Assembly: GCA_963575745.1 (NCBI GenBank)
Contig: CAUYUJ010009569.1
Span: forward strand, 207,501-271,500
DNA from: Prorocentrum cordatum
Lineage: Eukaryota > Sar > Dinophyceae > Prorocentrales > Prorocentraceae
DNA: 64,000 bases
Direction of reading: 5' to 3'
In this document: positions 20,520 through 31,952 of the stretch, piece after piece
Layout: each line of letters opens with the position of its first letter
How positions within the stretch are numbered: the stretch's first letter is position 1
The notes under the pieces: generated by a model
The model's input: only the letters and a program-made list of their open reading frames with translations
Databases searched by the model: none
Told to the model about the DNA's origin: nothing
Made by a program: the position numbers and the translations under genes

Positions 20520-20880
20520 CCTCCTTCTATCCTCCTCCTCCTCCTCCTCCTCCCTCTCCTCCTCCTCCTCCTCCTCCTCCTCCTCCTCCTCCTCCTCCTC
20601 CTCCTCCTCCTCCTCCTCTCCGCCTCCTCCTCTCGCCCTCCTCCTCTCGTCATCATCATATACTCCTCCCTCGTCCTCCTCCTCCTCATCCTCCTCCTCG
20701 TCCTCCTAACCCTCCGCTCCTCCATCGTCCTCCTCCTCCCCCCATCCCCTCCTCATCCTCCTCCTCCTCCTCCTCCTCCTCTAGCGTCTCTCATCTCTCC
20801 TCCTCCTCCTCCTCCTCCTCCTCCTCCTCCTCCTCCTCCTCCTCCTCCTCCTCCTCCTCGTCCTCCTCCTCCTCCTCCCC
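20520..20880. repeat. (CTC)n microsatellite tracts
   Basis: Several CCT/CTC runs totalling about 300 bases. The contig that starts after the N gap begins inside the corresponding tract. Confidence 0.95.
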
Positions 20881-21402
20881 CCGCCCCCCCCCTCCTCCCC
20901 TCCTCCTCTCGCTCTGAGCTATCTCGTCGTTTTCCTCCTCCTCATGCTCCTCCTCCTCCTCCTCCTCCTCCTCCTCCTCCTCCTCCTCCCCCTCCCCCTC
21001 CTCCACCCTCCCCCCCTCGTCAGAGGAGGAGGAGGAGAGGAGAAGGAGGAGGGGGAGCAAGATGAGGAGGAGGAGCAGCAGTAGGAGCAGGAGGAGGAGG
21101 GGGAGAAGGGGGAGGATGAGGGGAAGGAGGAGTTTGAACGACCGCACCACTGATCAACGACATTAGCGCTGCAGCGCAAGAGGAGGAGGAGGAACGAGGC
21201 GGAGGAGAGGAATCGGCGACCATGCACTGTTCAGGTGCTGCAGCACCGAAGTGTCAATGAAAAAGGTGCGCTATGCAGAAGGAATCCACGTTTTCAAGGC
21301 GGAGAAGAGGAGTCGTCGACCATGCAACGTTCAGGTGCTGCAGCACCGAAGCATTTAGCATTGTAAAAAAGTGCGCTGCAGCGCCAGTAAGGAATCCACG
21401 TT

Positions 21403-23266
21403 TTAGGCTAAAGCGCACCACCGCGGCTGCGACCATATCGGGCGCGCCACTCGGATGCCGCCGCCCTCGCGCGGCGCCCACGCGAGCGAGCACACGATGC
21501 TCGCCGTGTGCGCCCAAAAGGCGTCGGCATCGCCGCCAAACACGTGCGCGGAGGCGCGCGGGTGCAGCTTCTCCTTGAAGAAGTAGGGCAGGACCAAGCT
21601 CAAGCCATAGTAGTGGCCGTTCTTGGTGAAGGAGAGGTGTTTCAACACCTCGGCCGCAATGTGTTCCCCTCCTCCGTCCTCCACCAGCACGACGTCGCCG
21701 TATTTGACGTCGTGGTAGCGGCACCGCGCTGCAGCGGACGTAACAAAGTCCGCAGGCCCGAACTGCTGCAGCAGTTCGCGCGAGATGGCCTTGGACGGCC
21801 TGGTGGCGTTAACCAGGCAGTTAACCTTAGAGCTGCCACAGGTGCCGCTCGGTGACGCTCTTCAGGACATTGGCGTCCCAGCCGCTGGAGGCTGCAGCCC
21901 CCACCTGAAGAGCGTTCGCAAAGCGCTTGCTGGTCTTGTGCTTGCGCTCCAAAACCCAGCACGACGGCAGCGCCACATGGCCCCAACGCCTCACGTAGTT
22001 GGCGAAGTGGCGCAGGTAATGGAACTTCTGCGCCATCGTTTCCCTGCCAAAGACGCTGCTGTATGACAGCAAAAACATGTTAACCGCAGCCTGCAGCTTA
22101 TCCGCGTCTGCCTGACGCCTGGATACTCGTAGGATTTCTGCCACAACGATCGTGTGCGCCTCGAACACTGCGCAAGCAGATCGGACTGCAGGCGCTGCAG
22201 CGTCGCTAGCCACCTCCCTGAAGAAACACGTCAATCCGCCCGCGCGAACGCATGTCCGAACAAGAGGGGTGCAGTATTCTACAGAAATTCACGCGCGCTG
22301 CAGCGCATGTATTATTGGTCTGGCGGGGGCGCGAAGCATGCAATGATACTTGCATGGTTGTGAGCCCCTCGCTGGCGGTACACTTGAAATGATTGCTGTC
22401 AACGTGGGACCTCACGCGCTTCTCGCCGAAGATCGCGCACGTGTCGGGGGAGATGGAGTGGCACCCTGGAAACGACCAGTCCTGGAAATATGCGTCTGCG
22501 CGCGCCCAGTGACCCTTCAACCTTCGAAGCATTTGGAACACCAGAATGTTATATGTACCGTTGACGAAAATACAATGCATCCAATCAAACATGACTGTCT
22601 CGAGCGGCTTGAGTTTCCGAACCCGCTCAGGCAAATGGGGGTCCCAGTTCCAGCCAAGTCGGCGCTCCAACTCCTGGAACTCGCCCTTGTTCATGATGTT
22701 GACCCCTTTCGATCAATCTGTTGCAGATGGCATCGATCAACGGCGCCGTCATCGGCTGCAGCCGCGACGCATCTGGTTCCGAGTGGTGAACAGCGACACC
22801 CGTCGCATCAGAAGCAACTATATCCCGAACTTCGCCCTTCAAGAACACGTTGCGGCACATAAAACATGGTTTGATTCCTGACGAACCTTTCATTCCGATC
22901 AAGCGGTGTATTGCATCCTCGTCCGCGATCCGACAGAGCCGCTGCAGCGACGCAAGAAGGCGTAATGGATATATACATGTGCACATGTATGCTAACTACT
23001 CTTGGGTGCTATGCGGCGACCGCTGCAGCGGCTGAATGTAAATTCCGAGGTCCATCTGGATGAGCTCCGTCGCGCCGTCGGGGCGCAGCCGCAAGCTGAT
23101 GCCTGCGCTGAAGTTGCGCCCCTGATCAGGCCAGAACTGCGCGAGGATTGCGTCCGGTAGCATCGTCAGTCCGTGCGGCTGGATGTCGTTCGCGGTCTTG
23201 GCCCGCATCGTCGCGAGCTGGAACCGCGCGTCCTGCGAACAAATCGCAGCACAACTGGCGCTGCAG

Positions 23267-23333
<67 letters not shown>

Positions 23334-23854
23334 ATCTCTCTCTCTACCCCCCTCCCCCCCGCATATATCGCTGCTGCAGCAACGCTATCGCGAAAGTCCT
23401 CCGACGAAAGCGCCTGCGGGCCGAATTCCGCGATCGTCCAGTAGATGCCCCAGGACTTGCGGTTCTGCGCGTGCGCCAGCGCGTTGCCAGCGCCTATTTC
23501 ATCGCCGTAAATGATGATGTGCCACGGGCGTGGCAGCTCCAGCGCCCGCTGCCGCAGAGGCTGCATCGCGGGGAGGGCGCTGCAATACCACAGCATTGCT
23601 GCTGGACTGCAGATCTCCACCGTGTGCTGCCCGACTACCATGTTCTGGTGGAGCTTGCCGCACGGCGTGTTCTCACCGACCATGAGCTCCCGAGCGTCTC
23701 TGATATCCTGGCGTCGGGATCCCAATTCGGGGGTTCCGTCTCGCTTAACGGACGCCAGGAATTGCGCCATCGCATTACAATGCATGAATGGCAGTTCCGC
23801 GCGAAGGCGGGACAGCCGCCGCAGCTTCGCTGGGCGGTCGTCCTCTGCCGCCAT
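21403..23854 (-). pseudogene. Transposase-like gene C, copy 1 (frameshifted)
   Basis: Counterpart of the intact-looking copy at 32,492-34,969, with the same four-exon layout: ATG 23,854, TAA 21,403-21,405, and the same introns including the GA microsatellite. Two lesions break it relative to copy 2. Seventeen bases are missing after TTAACCTTA near 21,829, and the start of the last exon has lost four bases (TAG|AATACTGC instead of TAG|GATATGTACTGC). Neither length is a multiple of three. Characteristic motifs remain: HIIIYGDEIGAGNALAHAQ, IGMKGSSGIKPCFMCRN, VMFDWMHCIFVNGTYNIL and SCWVLERKHKTSKRFANAL. Either copy 1 is decaying or it comes from poorer-quality contig-end sequence. Confidence 0.65.
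23272..23345. repeat. (CT/GA)n microsatellite inside a gene C intron, copy 1
   Basis: TCTCTC run with two TATC variants near its right end, within the first intron of gene C. Counterpart at 34,380-34,460. Confidence 0.95.
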
Positions 23855-24060
23855 CGCGCGCGTTCCCGAGGCAAGCTTGCATCCGTCGCTGCGCGCGCGC
23901 GGAGGGGCCCCTCCGCTAGGGGCCACGGCGACTACGGATGGAAATGAGGCTGCACCGCGTGGAGAGCAACCAAATGCGCGCTGCAGCGCTAACTGCCAAG
24001 CAACAGTCTGGGAGCACATGGCGCTACAGCGCCGCTAACGTTCAATGATGACAAACTGAC

Positions 24061-24480
24061 GCGCTGCAGCGCGAACGTCCTCCTCCTCCTCCATCCTGCT
24101 CGCCATCCCCCTCGTCCTCCTCCTCTTCCTCCCCCTCCTATACCTCCTCCTCCTCCTCTTCCTCCTCCTCCTCCCCCCCCTCCTCCTCCTCCGCCTCGTG
24201 CGCCCCCTCATCCTCCCCATCCTCCTCCTCAACCTACCCATCCTCCTCATCACCCGTCTCCCGTCCCTTCATCCTCCCCGTCACCATCACCTTCATCGTC
24301 AACAGCATCAATATCACTCGCCCTCATCATCCGCCACATCACCATCCAACGGGAAACTGCAAGCGAAACTGCGCTGCAGCGCAACACATTAACACATCAG
24401 GATCCGCGCGAAAACTTTCAACCGTGGTCCACGGAGAAGCGCTGCAGCGCAACTCAAACAACACGCTCAACCACGTTCCC
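24061..24480. other. Intergenic CTC-rich region with GCGCTGCAGCGC palindromes, copy 1
   Basis: This lies between genes B and C: CCTCCT-rich on the plus strand, with palindromes at about 24,060, 24,369 and 24,439. No coding signal. The equivalent in copy 2 is 35,175-35,595. Confidence 0.5.
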
Positions 24481-24544
24481 TCCAGCCTTTACCAATCAAT
24501 CGAACCAGCATGCTTCAGCAGGCGGTCGCCGAGGCCGACCTCAC

Positions 24545-24983
24545 TCAGGTCACCTTCATCTTCTTGGCGTTCCGCAGCGAGGTCAATGCCTCGTTGAGTC
24601 GTTGAGTTTCTGGTTGGCCACGTCCGAAGCGGCGATGTCCATCTGACCCCGACCCTGCTACTCATACTCCTCATCCTCCCACATCATCGCCTTCCACCTC
24701 CTCCTGATCCTCCCCCCTGTCGTCCTTCTCCCCCGCTGCAGCGGGGGAGTAGCCTGCCACACTCATGAACCCCACCGTCCTCCTTCTCATCCGCCTCCTC
24801 ATCCACCTGCAGCTCCGCGGTGCGGATCTGCACCTGCTTCTCCGCTTTCCTGGCGTTATTCCGCGCCTCCTTCACCTGTGCTGTAGCAGTCGCCGTCGCT
24901 CTCGCGCGGGCCTCGCGCAACTCGTCGCGACGGTCGGCGCGCGCTTGCGCTTCGAACGGCTTGTCGCAGCGGCGCGCCGCCAT
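24545..24983 (-). pseudogene. Gene B (coiled-coil protein), copy 1 with 8-base duplication
   Basis: Same two-exon gene as 35,660-36,090. Exon 1 (ATG 24,983; MAARRCDKPFEAQARADRRD) is intact. Exon 2 carries a tandem 8-base duplication (GTTGAGTC GTTGAGTT on the plus strand, about 24,592-24,608) that copy 2 lacks. This shifts the frame and removes the last ~17 residues, and the G at the exon 2 start is A here (CAG|ATGGAC). A broken or mis-sequenced copy. Confidence 0.6.
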
Positions 24984-25726
24984 TGCGAGCCCAGGGAGGA
25001 GGCGGAGGAGGTCCGTTGCCAGCACCCGCTGCAGCGAACGATGGCGACTGCGACGCGCGAGCCAAGTGAGGAGGAGGAGGAGGAGGAGGGGGAGGGGGGC
25101 ATGCCATCGGCAACGCGCAACATGAGCGAATCACAGCGCTGCAGCGCGTGACTTGGCAACAACCACGCGGGAGACAACGCTCGACATCACGAATGATGGC
25201 GCTGCAGCGCGTATCGACGAGGAACGACTGGCACTCAAGACGAGCACGTCACGCAATACATGGACACCGCGGCTGCAACTGCACACTCACAAACGCGCCA
25301 ACGCTACAAAGGCACCACAAGTCTGACAGGCGCTGCAGCGCTGCATCGGAACACAACAGCGCGCAATATCTACGCCACCACCCAGGAAAGCGAGCGCTGC
25401 AGCGCTGCATCGTGATCATGATGGCGATGCAAACGTTGACCACAAAGGCGCCAGCGCTGCAGCGCCCGCATCCAAGAGAACCCGTCAACATATTTGACTT
25501 TCATTTTCCTCGTCGTCCGTGCGAGCCGCGCGACCGCCAGGCAAGACCATCGCCACTACCGTTCATATCATCGGCCAGCGTTCCATCCAACCTCGCACTA
25601 ATCCTCACCATCCTCATCATTCCTTCTCCTCCACATGCTCATCCTCCTCATCATCCTACCCATCCTCCTCCTCGCCCTCATAATCCTCATCCTCACCTCC
25701 ATATGCCGACAGTGCCCGTTGCGCGC
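24660..25726. other. Gene B first exon and A-B intergenic DNA rich in GCTGCAGC palindromes
   Basis: Between genes A and B (24,990-25,726) palindromes of the GCGCTGCAGCGC type occur at about 25,028, 25,136, 25,200, 25,330, 25,394 and 25,456, roughly every 65-110 bases, separated by unrelated sequence. No coding signal in that interval. Confidence 0.6.
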
Positions 25727-27588
25727 TCACGGCTTGCCGCGACGGCCAGTGAAGTTCGGGTCGCGGCACGTGCCGCAGCCATTCGGCAGGTAGCGGCATT
25801 TGCTGCACCCGAGTGCCATTTGGCCCCGTTTGGTTGCCGCCTTGCCCTTGGGCTTGGCCTTGGCCTTGGCTTTGGCCTTCCCTTTGCCCTTGGCCTTCGG
25901 TTTGGCCGTGCCCTTGGCCGCCGTCTTGCCCTTGCCAGCGCCTGTCTTGCTCTTGCCCTTGATCGCGCTCTTGCCCTTGCCCTTCGTGCCCTTGCCCTTG
26001 CCCTTGCCCTTGCGAGGCAGCTCGCCTTTCGCGCTGCCCGCAGCCAAGGTCTCGATCGCCTGCAGCACAGCATCCTCGTCTCCGTCTGCTGCTGCAGCTG
26101 CATCTTCGTTTGGCGGCGTTGGCGCTGCTGCAGCAGCATCTGGCGCCGCCGCTGACAATGCTGGCCCAGCTGGCGAATCACCAATCGCGGGGGGACTCGC
26201 GGGGGGGCTCGCTGTGGGCGCCGCAGGGCGGCGCGGGAAGAGCTGCAGCTGCAGCTCGTTGGGCGGCGATGGCGGTGGCGCAAACGCTGCCAGCATTTGC
26301 TGCATCACGGCCATCGCGTCCATGGGTTGCATTGGCGCTGCAGGCGGCGCGGAGGGTGACCCCGATGGTGTCCATGGCACAATGGCAGTGCTCGGCTGAT
26401 GCGGTGGGGCGGCAGCCCGCAAGCCCTTGTTGGTCAGCCTGAGAGGCACGCGGGCCTTGATGGCGTTGAGACCCGCAGGCCGCTTCAGCGGCGCACGCGT
26501 AGCATGAAACCTATCATGCTCTATGCGAGGTGGACCTAAAGGACCGAGCTCACCGAAGCACCCAATACATCCAGAACAATCAGCGCTGCAGCGCACGACG
26601 GGGTGGCAGCAGGCTCGTGGATGCGATACCACGTTGGCGAGGTCGCGCGTCACATCGATCGGCGGGTCCGCATCGGTGTACGCCGCGTCGAAGATGTGCT
26701 GAGGGAGCTGCCGAGGATCTGCTGGGAAATTCCTAGTCACTGTCGCCGCTTGCCCCGTCGCGCCCCTGCGGCTCGCCAAGAACTGACCCTGTAAAGGGCG
26801 ACTCGTCGGGAAACCCTACCGCTGACGCGCCGCATCGCATTGGCTGCAGTCAGTGCGATATGATGCGTCTGCGTTAGGCGTTCCCGCCGAATCCCAAACC
26901 TTCATCTCCGTCACGATCCCGTAGAGCTGCCCAGGGTTTGCGTCTGGAAGATGGGCGCGTGCCATCAACGCCGCCAACTCTTTCAGCGTGTTCTCGCTCG
27001 GAACCGTCAAGCCGATGGCACCGCAACGTTTGATCAACGCGCGCACCTTCGCGACGATGCTCTGGCTGGGGTCGCGAAATAAACCCCAGTCCTGCATGGT
27101 AAAGCCCACCAGCCTACGAATCGACGCAGGCATGCTGCAGCATGCTGACATAAGTACATTTGACAAATGAACATGGTAACATACATAAAGTACAGAACAA
27201 ACAATTAAACCATACATGTGAATAACACTTCGGCGGTCCGATGTGCAAAGCACAATGGGTAGCACCGCCCTGACGCGAGCGTCTGCACGCGCATCTGGAG
27301 CGCGGGCGTCGCCGTGCCCACGCGCGCGGCCAGCGCGGCGCTGAGGCGCGCCTTGTGGCTGTCCGCGAAGCCCGACGCGGTGATTCGATTCTGCAGGGTA
27401 GCTGCTTGGACAGCCCCGATCGTCCCCAAGTTGCGAAGCTGCAGCTGCACGCTCATGGACAAGGCGGACTGGCTCTGCGCCATCGCGTCGGCGGCGATGA
27501 CGCCGATCTGCGATGCGAAGAAGGCGTCGCAGCTGTCCAGGTTATCCAGGATGTGGTTGATGGGTGTGGCCGCAGCCGCGGCAGACAT
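25727..27588 (-). CDS. Gene A, Lys/Gly-rich protein with C4 zinc knuckle, copy 1
   Basis: A multi-exon gene read from ATG 27,588 (MSAAAAATPINHILDNLDSC) to TGA 25,727-25,729. Exon 1 is helical (VQLQLRNLGTIGAVQAATLQ). Exon 2 reads LVGFTMQDWGLFRDPSQSIV and LTVPSENTLKELAALMAR. The long last exon begins near 26,780 with NFPADPRQLPQHIFDAAYTD, then an Ala/Pro-rich linker, a basic AKGKGKGKGTKGKGK and KAKAKAKPKGK tail, and ends GCSKCRYLPNGCGTCRDPNF (C-x2-C-x6-C-x2-C). The basic tail plus zinc knuckle suggest nucleic-acid binding, as an accessory factor of the transposase beside it; that is inference. A further intron probably runs from GTATCGCATCC (near 26,630) past the GCGCTGCAGCGC at about 26,583. 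Exact junctions are unresolved. Confidence 0.55.
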
Positions 27589-27716
27589 GCTGCCCTCCGC
27601 GAGGGCGAGGGGGTGCGCGGACGCTCCGAGGGGAAGCGCGAGGGAGGGCCTCCCACACTGCGAGAGCTGAAGCACTCGGCTGCTGAGGTGGAAGAGAGGC
27701 CACAACAGTACAGATG

Positions 27717-27900
27717 CGCTGCAGCGCAACGATCGCATGCCATTAAGGAACACACGTGGGCGCTGCAGCGCTCAACAGAAATCATCGTCACAAAGTAACA
27801 TGAAGCGCTGCAGCGCTATGCATGCGCACCATGATGGAACGCATGGTAGTGGGCAATAGGGAGAGAGATATAGAGTGATGGAAAGGAGAGGAGGGAGATA
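27717..27900. promoter_or_regulatory. Palindrome cluster upstream of gene A, copy 1
   Basis: Three GCGCTGCAGCGC-type palindromes lie at about 27,717, 27,760 and 27,804, upstream of the gene A start. A regulatory role is speculation; the position and repetition are what is seen. The same trio recurs at about 38,817, 38,860 and 38,904. Confidence 0.3.
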
Positions 27901-28335
27901 ATGAGGGACACGGGGGGGAGGGGGGGGGGGCGGGGGGAGATGCGAGGAGACGCGGGAGGGAAGGACACGAGCGCGGGCGGGCGGGCGGGCAGGACACGGG
28001 GGGGGATGCATGATCATTTGAGGAACACGGAAGGGACGGTGCGAAAGACACGGAGGGGTGGGAGGGACATGGGAGAAACACGGGGGGGGGGGGGGCACGG
28101 AAGAGACACGGGAGGGACACGGGAGTTCGGGGGCGAGCGGGCGGACGGACGCGGGAGCGGTGCGGAGGGACACGGGCGGGAGCGCACGGAAGGCAGGTGG
28201 AGACACGGAAGGGGCACGGGAGAGACGCGGGAGAGACACGGGAGACGGATAGGTATACACGGGAGCTCGGGGGCGGGCGGGCGGGCAGACACAGGAGGGG
28301 CACGGAAGGTGTCCGAGGAGGGCGCGGGACGGATT
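27900..28335. repeat. GGGACACGGGA minisatellite, copy 1
   Basis: Degenerate 9-11-bp units (GGGACACGG, GAGAGACACGGGA) with G runs. The counterpart is 39,000-39,425. Confidence 0.9.
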
Positions 28336-28419
28336 CAGGAGATGCGCGAAGTGTGATCAGGAGCAAATACCGAAGCGATCTGGGAGCCTCGAAGGCAGCT
28401 GGGACATCGACAGAGGCGT

Positions 28420-28565
28420 GTCTGTTCAATAGAGGGGGCTATTGAACAGACACGGGCGTGGCTGTTCAATAGAGGGGGCTATTGAACATGGCATGTTCAA
28501 TAGAGGGGGCTATTGAACAGACACGGGCGTGGCTGTTCAATAGAGGGGGCTATTGAACAGACACG
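28420..28565. repeat. Four tandem hairpins with TTCAATAG/CTATTGAA arms, copy 1
   Basis: TGTTCAATAG-AGGGGG-CTATTGAACA occurs four times, alternating with CACGGGCGTGGC and TGGCA spacers. The first hairpin extends to 16-bp perfect arms (CGTGTCTGTTCAATAG). The counterpart is 39,688-39,833, where one arm has mutated to TTCTATAG. Confidence 0.93.
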
Positions 28566-28569
28566 CCGC

Positions 28570-29885
28570 TGTCAGACAGCATCACCTCTGCAGAGGGGCA
28601 CCGACGCTCTCAGATCGCTTCACCCGAAGCTCCCGTTCGACCTCAGATCAGCCATCCTGATGCCAACATCCAGCACTCCAGCCCACCCCAACGCCCACCC
28701 ACGCAGTCCCAGAACACTGTCCACACTGCTGATTTCGAGGTGGGAGTGAAACTAAGAGAGGCGCGAAGTACATCACGCGGCGCTGCTGCAGCAGCGTCGC
28801 GACGAGGTTGACGATGCCGACACCGCTGTCAACTGCAAAGATTTACGCTCACGGCTCTGCTGCAGCAGCGTCGCGATGGCTCGAGACTGCTGAGGACAAG
28901 GCTGATGGGAGCTGGTGAGGCTGCCAGGAGGCCATGGGGGGGAGCTACTCGGCGGCGCAACGAACTGTGCTGAAGGGGAGCAGGGAGAGTGGCGAAGGGC
29001 GATGCGATGCGAGACTGTTTGCCATCTGAAGTGCCCCAGGACCCCCCCAAGTGCCCCCAAACTTTCCTGGCCAATCCAAGGCCGACCCCTGGCACATCAG
29101 TCCATGCAAAAAATGTCAGCGGATCAGGATGTGAACGTCGACGATGGCAGATAGATGTGATGAGGATATCGGAGCGCCTTTCTGGGCGACAGCGCGGGCG
29201 CACCACGCGATCTGGCGCACGAAATATAACCTGGCCTAAAACGCATGCATGCGTCGGCAGGCTATGCTCGCGAACTGATCCAATACACCCCCCCATTGCT
29301 CCCATTGATCTTACATGTTGGGTTGCTACAGCATGTATCCTATCACTATGCGTTCGTTGTCCCCCTCGCTCACGGGAGAGTGGATACCCGCTGCAGCGGG
29401 CATCCTGTCTACCGTCTCTCTCCAATGAGTCTTCACTCCACCCCCACGCTGCGTCTCCATCGTCCCCCTCGCATTCCCTATGTATATCACGTCTCCCCCC
29501 TGTCTACCTCTACTATAGTCCCCCCTCTCCCCCTGTCTACCTCTACTGAGTTACCGTCCCATTCCGTCGCCCACCACAAATGCAATGCTCCGCGGCCGCG
29601 CCGCAGCTCTCATGTGACGCCCGCATGCGGGCGCATGCATGCGGGCGCTGCAGCGCCCTCGGCGGCGCTCGGCGGCGCGCCCTCCGCCCTCGGCGGCGGC
29701 GCTCGGCGGGGCTCGGCGGCCGCCTCCGCCCTCGGCGCTCGGCGGCGCGCCCTCGGCGCTCGGCGGCCGCCTCCGCCCTCGGCGCTCGGCGCGGCCGCCT
29801 CCGCCCTCGGCGCTCGGCGCGCCCTCGGCGCTCGGCGGCCGCCTCCGCCTCCGCCTCCGCGGCCTCCTCCGCGGCCTCCTCCGCG
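28570..29885. other. No gene recognised; mixed intergenic DNA, copy 1
   Basis: It contains CTGCTGCAGCAG palindromes (about 28,783, 28,857), a CCGCTGCAGCGGG (about 29,388) and a highly repetitive GGCGGCGCTCGGCG block at 29,640-29,885. The last is much shorter in copy 2. Frames are open but compositionally degenerate. Confidence 0.45.
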
Positions 29886-29891
29886 GCCTCC

Positions 29892-30440
29892 TCATGAGGC
29901 GCCCCTCGGCGCCTGCGCCTCCTCGGCGGCCTCCTCGGCGCCAGCGCCGACCCAGACCTGTGCTGGGCCAGCGTAGTACTCCTCCGCGAGGGCGGCCGCG
30001 TCGGCGCACTCGCCCGCCAGCAGCAGCTCGCAGGGCTGCTGCGCCCTGTTGAACCAGCCGCCACGCCGCTGCTGCTGGTCCCCGTCGCGGACAAGCTTGC
30101 CCTTGCCGCCCTTGCTCTTGTCCTTGCCCTTGCCCTTGCAAGGTGGGCCGCCGCCGTCCTTGTCCTTGTCCTTGCCCTTGCCCTTGCTGCAAGGTGGGCC
30201 GCCGAGGTTGTCCTTGTCCTTGCCCTTGCCCTTGCCCTTGCAAGGTGGGCCGTCGCTGCCATGCGGGGCGGCGCGCGACGTCGGCCGCGGCCGCGCCTTG
30301 GCGGCAGCGAGCAGCGCGCCTGGCGGCGGCACCGCAGGCGGCGTCGGCCGCATGCGGCCGACGCCGCCGTCGTCGTCCTGCAGGACGTCCTGCAGCACGT
30401 CGAACTCCTCGATGTCCTCGTCGCAGTCGAGCGACGCCAT
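29892..30440 (-). CDS. Gene D, KGKGKDKD-repeat protein, copy 1 (182 aa)
   Basis: Reads from ATG 30,440 (MASLDCDEDIEEFDVLQDVL) to TGA 29,892-29,894. Acidic N-terminus, RMRPTPP, then three units of GGPPCKGKGKDKDKD-type sequence, then a conserved C-terminus: GGWFNRAQQPCELLLAGE, AALAEEYYAGPAQVWVG. The repeat units are 45-51-bp minisatellite copies; copy 2 of the gene has five units and is 31 residues longer. Function unknown. The Lys/Asp/Gly-rich repeat recalls the lysine-rich tail of gene A. The Cys in each GGPPC block is regularly spaced. An upstream exon is possible. Confidence 0.55.
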   Translation of the reverse strand: MASLDCDEDIEEFDVLQDVLQDDDGGVGRMRPTPPAVPPPGALLAAAKARPRPTSRAAPHGSDGPPCKGKGKGKDKDNLGGPPCSKGKGKDKDKDGGGPPCKGKGKDKSKGGKGKLVRDGDQQQRRGGWFNRAQQPCELLLAGECADAAALAEEYYAGPAQVWVGAGAEEAAEEAQAPRGAS

Positions 30441-30729
30441 CGCTGCTGCGAGGCTGCAGCTCGCCAAGCTGCATGATGGCTTGGTTTCCACCACCAGTAC
30501 CATAAGTTGGAGGGAGAGGTCCTCCTCCTCCTCTTCTTTCTCCTCCTCCTCCTTCTCCAACATATGGTATAGTGGTGGTGGAAACCAGTCCCATCACTGC
30601 AGCTGAAGCTGCACTCGGGCGCGCGGGCGCGCGACGCTGCAGCGCGCGAAGCTGCAGCTGCAGCTGCGCGGAACAAAAACAGCGGCGGTGCCAACGACGA
30701 ATACGATGGCGACGACGCTGACGACGATG

Positions 30730-31140
30730 GACCCCTGCTAACCAGTCGACTGACCCCCCCAAAGTAACATCACCCCGCGAAGTAACATCACCCCCAACTG
30801 AACCTCCGAAGGCCAACGACTGGATTGACCTCCCCAGGGCTGCCCCCTCAGGATAGGAGGAGGAGGAGGAGGATGAGGGGGGGGAGGAGGATTGGAGGGA
30901 GAGGAGGAGGGGGGGGAGGAGGGGGGGCAGGAGAAGGAGGAGGAGGAGGAGGACACGGATGCGGAGGAGAAGAAGGAGAGGGAGGAGGATGAGAAGGAGG
31001 AGGAGAAGGAGGAGTAGGAGAATGAGAGGGAGGATGATGATGATGAGGAGGAGGAGGAGGAGGAGGAGGAGGAGGAGGAGGAGGAGGAGAGGGAGTATGC
31101 GGAGGCAGGAATAGGCAGAAGGTTCGGGGGGGCGGGGCAT
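30730..31140. repeat. (GGA)n tracts between genes D and E, copy 1
   Basis: Purine-rich GGAGGA repeats. Copy 2 (42,055-42,280) is shorter, showing length change between the copies. Confidence 0.85.
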
Positions 31141-31519
31141 GGGTGCCAACTGGTTGTCTTCCTCCTCCTCCTCCTCGTCATACTCCTCGTCCTCGGCCTC
31201 CTTCTCCTCCTCCTCCTCATCATCATCATCATCATCCTGCTCCCCCTTCCCCTGCTCCGAGGTGCTGGCAGCGAGCGGTGGGGACCTGTGAAAATGAGGG
31301 CGTTCCAGAACGTCGTCCTCAATGTCGTCGTCCTCCTGATCACCCTCCTCCTCCTCATCATCATCCTCCCTCCACCTTCTTCCCCTGCATGCGCTGCTCT
31401 GAATTGCGCCGTCTTTAACGCCGTCGTCGTTGTCCCTGTCGCCGTCGCCGCCGTCGCGATGCTGTATCCGACTGCAACAGTGGTGCTGCAGCACTGACCG
31501 CGCGCGCGCCGCGCGCCCG

Positions 31520-31852
31520 TCACTTCCGCGGCGTCTTCGCGACGTGGTATTGGACTGCCAGCGCAACCGCTGCCTCGCGGTCCCCGCGCTGAAGCGCTTT
31601 CCGAATCATGTCGCACACAAGCTTCCACATGCCAACCTTGGTCTCAGCATCGCGCTTGCGCGCGGCTGCAGCCGCGCGCGGGGCTGGCACATGACTGGCG
31701 GCTGCAGCCGCGGTCCTCGTCGACGTCGGAGGCGGCGGTGGCGGCGGCGGCGGCGGAGGAGGGGGAGTAGCCGCATATGTCGCATCCGATGCAGCGAACT
31801 TCGCCTTCGGCGGCGGCACTGGCTCCGAGGGAAGCCGCCATGGCGGCGTCGC
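31520..31852 (-). CDS. Gene E, copy 1, 5' end cut by the N gap
   Basis: The C-terminal 110 codons of the small protein seen whole at 42,699-43,052. It ends KVGMWKLVCDMIRKALQRGD...YHVAKTPRK and TGA. Its start is lost because the contig stops at 31,852 in codons for the N-terminal ATPPW. Confidence 0.6.
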   Translation of the reverse strand, partial: ATPPWRLPSEPVPPPKAKFAASDATYAATPPPPPPPPPPPPPTSTRTAAAAASHVPAPRAAAAARKRDAETKVGMWKLVCDMIRKALQRGDREAAVALAVQYHVAKTPRK

Positions 31853-31952
31853 NNNNNNNNNNNNNNNNNNNNNNNNNNNNNNNNNNNNNNNNNNNNNNNN
31901 NNNNNNNNNNNNNNNNNNNNNNNNNNNNNNNNNNNNNNNNNNNNNNNNNNNN
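31853..31952. other. Assembly gap (100 N)
   Basis: Exactly 100 unknown bases, a conventional placeholder for a gap of unknown size. Nothing can be said about the real distance. Confidence 0.99.

Larger units (their letters stand above)
20872..31852. repeat. 11-kb duplicated segment, copy 1 (ends at the N gap)
   Basis: Near-identical to 31,953-43,031, with scattered substitutions and small indels. The homology begins at the first base after the gap in copy 2, and copy 1 ends at the last base before the gap. This dovetail is what two overlapping contig ends would give. Copy 1 carries extra damage: a 17-base deletion and a 4-base deletion in gene C and an 8-base duplication in gene B. Confidence 0.93.

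Noticed and set aside
31145-31460. Acidic Asp/Glu-rich frame as a confident gene
   Set aside because: Could be only translated GAG/GAT repeats. Kept as a low-confidence exon in copy 2 and not called separately in copy 1.
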